Source: Bacteroidaceae bacterium
GTDB lineage: Bacteria; Bacteroidota; Bacteroidia; Bacteroidales; Bacteroidaceae
Direction of reading: 5' to 3'
NCBI GenBank assembly: GCA_017556045.1
Contig: JAFZFF010000011.1
Location: 1-34,386, forward strand
Length of the DNA: 34,386 nucleotides
The notes under the pieces were generated by a model. That model ran no database searches, was not told the DNA's origin, and saw only the letters and a list, made by a program, of their open reading frames with translations. The translations under genes and the position numbers were made by a program. Shown here piece after piece: positions 32,784-34,386 of this stretch; the stretch's first letter is position 1, and every line of letters starts with the position of its first letter.

Positions 32784-32932
32784 AATGATGCTTACCTTTG
32801 CTTTTTGTGGCAAAGATAATGCTTGTCAGATGAAAATGCAAGTCTGCTTATGCTTTTTGCACTTTTCGGTGCTATATGGCTTGGGTGATACAAATATTTG
32901 AGGATAAAGTTTCATCATTCGTAAAAAATTGC

Positions 32933-32940
32933 TAAATTTG
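32933..32940 (+). promoter_or_regulatory. -7 box of the nqr operon
   Basis: TAAATTTG matches TAnnTTTG, with a TTTC about 19 bases upstream in place of TTTG. The leader to the nqrA ATG at 32984 is about 37 bases. Confidence 0.55.
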
Positions 32941-32983
32941 CACGAATTTTGTATATTCAATTTATTAACTATCATAATAAGTT

Positions 32984-34333
32984 ATGCCAGAAGTAATTAA
33001 ATTACGAAAAGGCTTGGACATTAAGCTTAAAGGCTCTGCCGAGAAGGAGTTGGTAGCTGTGAAGGCATCACAGGCGTATGCGCTTGTGCCCGACGACTTT
33101 GTAGGTGTTACCCCTAAGGTGGTGGTAGCTGAGGGTCAGCATGTCAAGGCCGGGGAAGCTTTGTTTGTAGACAAGAAGCGTCCCGAAGTGAAGTTCGTGA
33201 GTCCTGTTTCGGGCACAGTAGCTGCGGTCAACCGTGGTGCACGCCGTAAGGTGATGAGCATCGTTGTTACCCCCGATGCAAAGCAGGAGTACGCAGAATT
33301 TGGTGTTAAGAGTGTTCACTCACTCAATGGTGAACAAGTAAAGCAGGCGTTGCTCGACAGCGGTATGTTTGCGTTCCTCCGTCAGCGTCCTTACGACGTG
33401 GTGGCAAACCCCGACAGCCGTCCCAAGGCAATCTTCGTGTCAGCATTTGACAGTAAGCCTCTTGCTCCCGACTTTGAGTATGTGATCAAGGGTAGCGAAG
33501 CCGACTTCCAGGCTGGTCTCAGCGCATTGGCTAAGATGGCTCCCACCTATCTCGGTGTTAGCAACAAGCAGACTCACATTAATGTGGTAGATGCTAAGAA
33601 CGTAGAGATCAACGTCTTCAAGGGTAAGCATCCCGCTGGTAACGTAGGTGTACAGATCAACCACGTTAACCCCATCAATAAGGGTGATATCGTATGGACA
33701 GTAGGTGCTGAGGAGGTTATCTTCATCGGTCGCATGTTCAACAAGGGCATCGTAGACCTCACACGTACTATCGCAGTAGCTGGTTCTCAGGTATCTAACC
33801 CTGCTTACAGCAAGGTAGTGCTCGGTGCTAAGATTGGTGACATCGTTGAGGGTCGCCTCAATGGTGGTTGCGTAAACCGCATCATCAATGGCAACGTACT
33901 CACAGGCGCTGCTACTACAGAGGAGGGTTATCTTGGTGCATTCAGCAACATGGTGACTGTTATCCCCGACGGTAGCGACAAGCACGAGATCCTCGGCTGG
34001 GCTATGCCTCGCTTCAAGGAGTTCAGCGTGAGCCGCGCTTACTTCAGCTTCCTGTTCCCCAACAAGGAGTATGTGCTTGATGCACGTCTCAAGGGTGAGG
34101 AGCGCCACATGATTAACTCTAACGAGTATGACAAAGTGTTCCCCATGGATATCTACCCCGAATACCTCATCAAGGCTATCATTGCTGGCGACATCGAGAA
34201 GATGGAGGCTGCAGGTATCTACGAGGTGGCTCCCGAAGACTTTGCCCTGTGTGAATTTGTAGATTCGTCTAAACTTGAGTTGCAGCGTATCGTTCGCGAA
34301 GGATTGATGAAGTTGCGCTCTGAAATGGAATAA
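32984..34333 (+). CDS. nqrA: Na+-translocating NADH:quinone reductase subunit A
   Basis: 449 residues, the normal NqrA length. It begins MPEVIKLRKGLDIKLKG, and has the biotinyl/lipoyl-like segment KVVVAEGQHVKAGEALFVDKKRPEVKFVSPVSGTV (about 44-80), then a large alpha/beta domain (NVGVQINHVNPINKGDIVWTVG) and a C-terminal region rich in Glu and Lys. NqrA is the cytoplasmic subunit of the sodium-pumping Nqr respiratory complex. The ATG of nqrB follows three bases after the stop, as expected for an nqrABCDEF operon, of which only the beginning is in the window. Confidence 0.97.
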   Translation: MPEVIKLRKGLDIKLKGSAEKELVAVKASQAYALVPDDFVGVTPKVVVAEGQHVKAGEALFVDKKRPEVKFVSPVSGTVAAVNRGARRKVMSIVVTPDAKQEYAEFGVKSVHSLNGEQVKQALLDSGMFAFLRQRPYDVVANPDSRPKAIFVSAFDSKPLAPDFEYVIKGSEADFQAGLSALAKMAPTYLGVSNKQTHINVVDAKNVEINVFKGKHPAGNVGVQINHVNPINKGDIVWTVGAEEVIFIGRMFNKGIVDLTRTIAVAGSQVSNPAYSKVVLGAKIGDIVEGRLNGGCVNRIINGNVLTGAATTEEGYLGAFSNMVTVIPDGSDKHEILGWAMPRFKEFSVSRAYFSFLFPNKEYVLDARLKGEERHMINSNEYDKVFPMDIYPEYLIKAIIAGDIEKMEAAGIYEVAPEDFALCEFVDSSKLELQRIVREGLMKLRSEME

Positions 34334-34336
34334 GCT

Positions 34337-34386
34337 ATGGGATTGAGACAATTAGTAGACAAGATTAAGCCGAACTTCGAAGAAGG
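34337..34386 (+). CDS. nqrB: Na+-translocating NADH:quinone reductase subunit B, first 16 codons
   Basis: The ATG at 34337 opens MGLRQLVDKIKPNFEE, which runs off the right edge of the window. Its position three bases after nqrA and its sequence fit the NqrB N-terminus. Only 50 bases are present, so the call rests mostly on operon context. Confidence 0.85.
   Translation, partial: MGLRQLVDKIKPNFEE

Noticed and set aside
33440..34351. 303-codon open frame on the minus strand across nqrA
   Set aside because: nqrA is unmistakable on the other strand and the nqrB start overlaps this frame; composition is that of a shadow frame.

Overview
The window comes from a member of the Bacteroidota, most likely order Bacteroidales. 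Many genes are preceded by the Bacteroidota-type promoter (TTTG, about 20 bases, TAnnTTTG) and few by a Shine-Dalgarno sequence. Typical families of this group are present: a Porin_10-like putative porin, a DUF4468 protein, a TamB-like giant protein, NqrA, a DAP dehydrogenase, and a secreted protein ending in a type IX-secretion-like tail. Base composition is near 50% GC by eye. No tRNA, rRNA, integrase, transposase, CRISPR array or SusC/SusD pair was seen. The exact genus cannot be fixed from the sequence; a Prevotellaceae- or Muribaculaceae-like gut organism is a guess.

Layout. 1-549 is the 5' part of a TPR lipoprotein (minus strand). 705-1763 is a stand-alone YhcG/DUF1016-type PD-(D/E)XK nuclease, with a related structured repeat on each side. 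2016-3029 (GH43 glycosidase) and 3205-3930 (SIMPL protein) are divergent. trxB (4042-4974) follows, with two 84-bp tandem units upstream that multiply its promoter -7 box. 5272-7263 is a secreted (alpha/alpha)6-type glycosidase. 7395-9280 is an operon of nitroreductase, Rossmann/DUF2520 protein and Maf. It converges, with a 2-base gap, on a minus-strand series: DUF4468 protein, 55-residue membrane protein, porin, Gfo/Idh/MocA oxidoreductase (13186 down to 9283).

13367-17514 reads forward: a PIF1/RecD-like helicase with an HRDC-like tail, then a UbiA prenyltransferase paired with an HpnH-like radical SAM protein. A strong bidirectional terminator separates these from a BASS-family transporter and ddh (minus strand).

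19996-28064 is the most distinctive region. It holds a 1198-residue secreted multidomain protein with no recognised catalytic domain, a GH89 alpha-N-acetylglucosaminidase lipoprotein and a GH20 beta-N-acetylhexosaminidase. Each has its own promoter and its own terminator, and all three terminators share one stem sequence. Together they look like a capture-and-trim system for N-acetylhexosamine-rich host glycans, without SusC/SusD. The window ends with a giant TamB-like gene (minus strand), whose reading frame runs upstream through a membrane anchor without any ATG or GTG, and with the divergent nqrA and the first codons of nqrB.

Unusual non-coding structure recurs throughout: palindromic intergenic elements with low-complexity arms at gene ends, the repeat pair around the nuclease gene, and the shared terminator stems.
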